Source: Alteromonas genovensis
GTDB lineage: Bacteria; Pseudomonadota; Gammaproteobacteria; Enterobacterales; Alteromonadaceae
Assembly: GCF_010500895.1 (NCBI RefSeq)
Contig: NZ_JAAAWO010000001.1
Location: forward strand, 607,245-671,244
Length of the DNA stretch: 64,000 nucleotides
Direction of reading: 5' to 3'
Shown: one piece after another, positions 62,772 through 64,000 of the stretch
Numbering within the stretch: the stretch's first letter is position 1
Layout of the letters: the number at the start of each line of letters is the position of its first letter
The notes under the pieces: generated by a model
The model's input: the letters and a program-made list of their open reading frames with translations, nothing else
The model's database searches: none
What the model was told of the DNA's origin: nothing
Made by a program: the position numbers and the translations under genes

Positions 62772-63581
62772 ATGTCTGAACAAAAGCGTAAAGGGATATA
62801 CTTACTTCCCAATTTACTAACTACTGCGGGCCTGTTTTCGGGTTTCTTTGCGGTTGTATCATCTATGAATGGTCGATTCGAGGCTGCAGCGGTCGCTATT
62901 TTTATTGCCATGATATTCGACGGTTTGGATGGCCGAGTAGCAAGGATGACAAACACGCAAAGCGATTTTGGAGCCGAATACGACTCTATGGCTGATATGG
63001 TGTCATTCGGTATGGCGCCAGCATTAGTTGCTTACAATTGGGGATTAACTGAATTAGGTAAACTGGGTTGGCTTGCCGCATTTGTCTATGTAGCTGGTGC
63101 TGCATTAAGGCTAGCGCGATTCAATACGCAGGTGGGTATTGCAGACAAACGTTTTTTCCAAGGTTTAGCAAGCCCAGCAGCGGCTGCGGTAGTATCGGGC
63201 TTAGTATGGGTTGGTGTTGAATACGACGTGGTCGGTACAGACTATGGTCTTGTTGTTGCTGCCGTTACCGGTCTTGCTGGGTTATTAATGGTGAGTAACT
63301 TTAAATATAACTCGTTTAAAGAAGTGAATTGGCACGGCAAGGTACCTTTCGTTGCGTTATTGTTAGTGCTGCTTATATTTGTTGTTGTGGCAACAGAGCC
63401 AGCGTTGGTTCTTTTTATAGTGTTTGCGCTTTACGCACTCGCTGGTCCAATCAATACATTTAGAACGGTAGATAAAGTTACCTTAGATGATGTTGTTGGT
63501 GATCATGAAGAAGATGCCGACTTTAAAAATGAGTCTAGCAATGCGAATACTCAGTCTAACGATGACGATAAGGTTACATAG
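62772..63581 (+). CDS. pssA: CDP-diacylglycerol-serine O-phosphatidyltransferase
   Basis: Integral-membrane enzyme making phosphatidylserine, precursor of phosphatidylethanolamine. CDP-alcohol motif DG(x2)AR(x8)G(x3)D(x3)D is at residues 53-75 (DGRVARMTN...GAEYDSMAD). Six to eight helices follow. This is the type II (membrane) PssA, unlike the peripheral E. coli enzyme. The acidic C-terminal tail (DDVVGDHEEDADF...) is variable. Ribosome site GAGGA five bases before the ATG. Confidence 0.94.
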   Translation: MSEQKRKGIYLLPNLLTTAGLFSGFFAVVSSMNGRFEAAAVAIFIAMIFDGLDGRVARMTNTQSDFGAEYDSMADMVSFGMAPALVAYNWGLTELGKLGWLAAFVYVAGAALRLARFNTQVGIADKRFFQGLASPAAAAVVSGLVWVGVEYDVVGTDYGLVVAAVTGLAGLLMVSNFKYNSFKEVNWHGKVPFVALLLVLLIFVVVATEPALVLFIVFALYALAGPINTFRTVDKVTLDDVVGDHEEDADFKNESSNANTQSNDDDKVT

Positions 63582-63896
63582 ACGGGCGATGTATTAGGCG
63601 CAGAAACAGCCGTGAAAACGACACGGATTGCGTTAAACCCAGATGAACGGTTATCGTTATTGACAATAAATAGACAAAAAGATTAAAAAGCGACCACTTG
63701 GTCGCTTTTTTGCTTTTTATTTTAAGAAGGCTATTGACGGCGAGCGAGAGATAAGTAGAATGCGCATCCGCTTCGGGGGAAAAGCAAAACGACTTACCCA
63801 GCTCTTAGCAAGAGAAGCAAGTCTTTACTAACCGTTAAGGCCAGTAAAGACGGGAGTTTCGAAGTTAGCCTTGAGAAAATAAATTTTCAAAAAGTG
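63582..63896 (+). other. Intergenic region after pssA with hairpins before a strong promoter
   Basis: About 315 nt without a gene. It contains a terminator at 63685-63711 and two further hairpins: CTCTT-AGC-AAGAG (63802-63814), and GTCTTTACT / AGTAAAGAC (63821-63829, 63843-63851; 9-bp perfect arms, 13-nt loop). Just before the promoter is an A/T-rich stretch (AAAATAAATTTTCAAAAA) of the type of an UP element. Confidence 0.6.
63685..63711 (+). terminator. Terminator after pssA
   Basis: AGCGACC-ACTT-GGTCGCT stem, preceded by AAAA and followed by six T. About 105 nt after the pssA stop. Confidence 0.9.
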
Positions 63897-63924
63897 TTGA
63901 CAGCAAAAACTTCCAGCGTATAAT
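63897..63924 (+). promoter_or_regulatory. Strong stable-RNA-type promoter at the window edge
   Basis: TTGACA (63897-63902), a 16-nt spacer, TATAAT (63919-63924), an A/T-rich upstream stretch and a GC-rich discriminator GCGCACC. These are the features of growth-rate-regulated rRNA/tRNA promoters. The transcript begins with CTCACTC-AAACG-GAGTGAG, a perfect 7-bp hairpin (63931-63949). The window ends in an apparent leader; an rRNA or tRNA operon is inferred to follow. Confidence 0.75.
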
Positions 63925-63930
63925 GCGCAC

Positions 63931-63949
63931 CTCACTCAAACGGAGTGAG
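63931..63949 (+). other. Leader hairpin after the edge promoter
   Basis: CTCACTC / GAGTGAG with loop AAACG, at or just after the predicted transcription start. May protect the 5' end or belong to an rrn leader. No gene can be read before position 64000. Confidence 0.6.
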
Positions 63950-64000
63950 TCACCAAGAAGCAACGGCTTACGGTGAGGTTGCACTAGCAACCACGTTCTT

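Overview
The window reads as the chromosome of a marine gammaproteobacterium of the Alteromonas type. This rests on gene content and order: nadE-glnB, ygfZ/sdhE/ygfX, rpoE-rseABC-lepA-lepB-rnc-era, serB-radA, a riboflavin-nusB-thiL-pgpA block, xseB-ispA-dxs, polar-motor pomAB, and PEP-CTERM surface proteins. The DNA has moderate GC and intergenic spaces are short. It is mostly core chromosome. I see no insertion sequence, prophage, CRISPR array or complete RNA gene.

Layout. 1-3.8 kb holds a scattered minor-pilin locus (PilE-like, PilV, PilX, PilW and FimT-like proteins in mixed orientations). 4-11 kb holds nadE-glnB, slyD, ygfZ, sdhE-ygfX-MaoC and nadB. 10.9-18.3 kb is the envelope-stress operon rpoE-rseA-rseB-rseC followed by lepA-lepB-rnc-era. 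18.5-28.6 kb holds pdxH, a TatD nuclease, ytjB/serB, an 861-residue PilZ protein, radA, a small PilZ protein and ettA. 29-37.7 kb holds lpxD, glyA, nrdR, ribD-ribE-ribBX and ribH-nusB-thiL-pgpA. 37.8-43.2 kb holds xseB-ispA-dxs (minus strand) and the stator genes pomA-pomB. 43.4-50.2 kb is a stress module: a five-gene minus operon (NTF2-like, SDR, FAD oxidase, DUF1365, Cfa) near a LON-domain gene, an ECF sigma factor and its ChrR-type zinc/cupin anti-sigma. 50.3-57.6 kb holds bamD, rluD-pgeF, clpB and dld. 57.7-62.6 kb holds a PrsT-like TPR protein and two related exosortase-sorted (PEP-CTERM) proteins. pssA follows, and the window ends in a strong stable-RNA-type promoter.

Promoters can be read next to several stress or specialised genes: a sigma-E-type site before rpoE (autoregulation), a sigma-32-type site before clpB, and a sigma-28 (FliA)-type site before pomA. 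Hairpin-plus-T-run terminators separate most convergent units.

The most unusual signal is no gene family. At least thirteen places carry short, degenerate, direct tandem arrays with a constant unit of 12-21 nt within each array. Between genes the unit can be any length (13, 14, 15, 16 or 17 nt). Inside genes it is always a multiple of three (12, 15 or 21 nt) and adds peptide repeats to otherwise ordinary housekeeping proteins (YgfX, TatD, PgeF, a MaoC protein, the PilX leader). At four gene ends (fimT-like, pgpA, dxs, dld) the first unit is the last codons and stop codon of the gene itself, so gene termini appear to have been copied outward repeatedly. All repeat alignments, start choices and promoter matches were made by eye.
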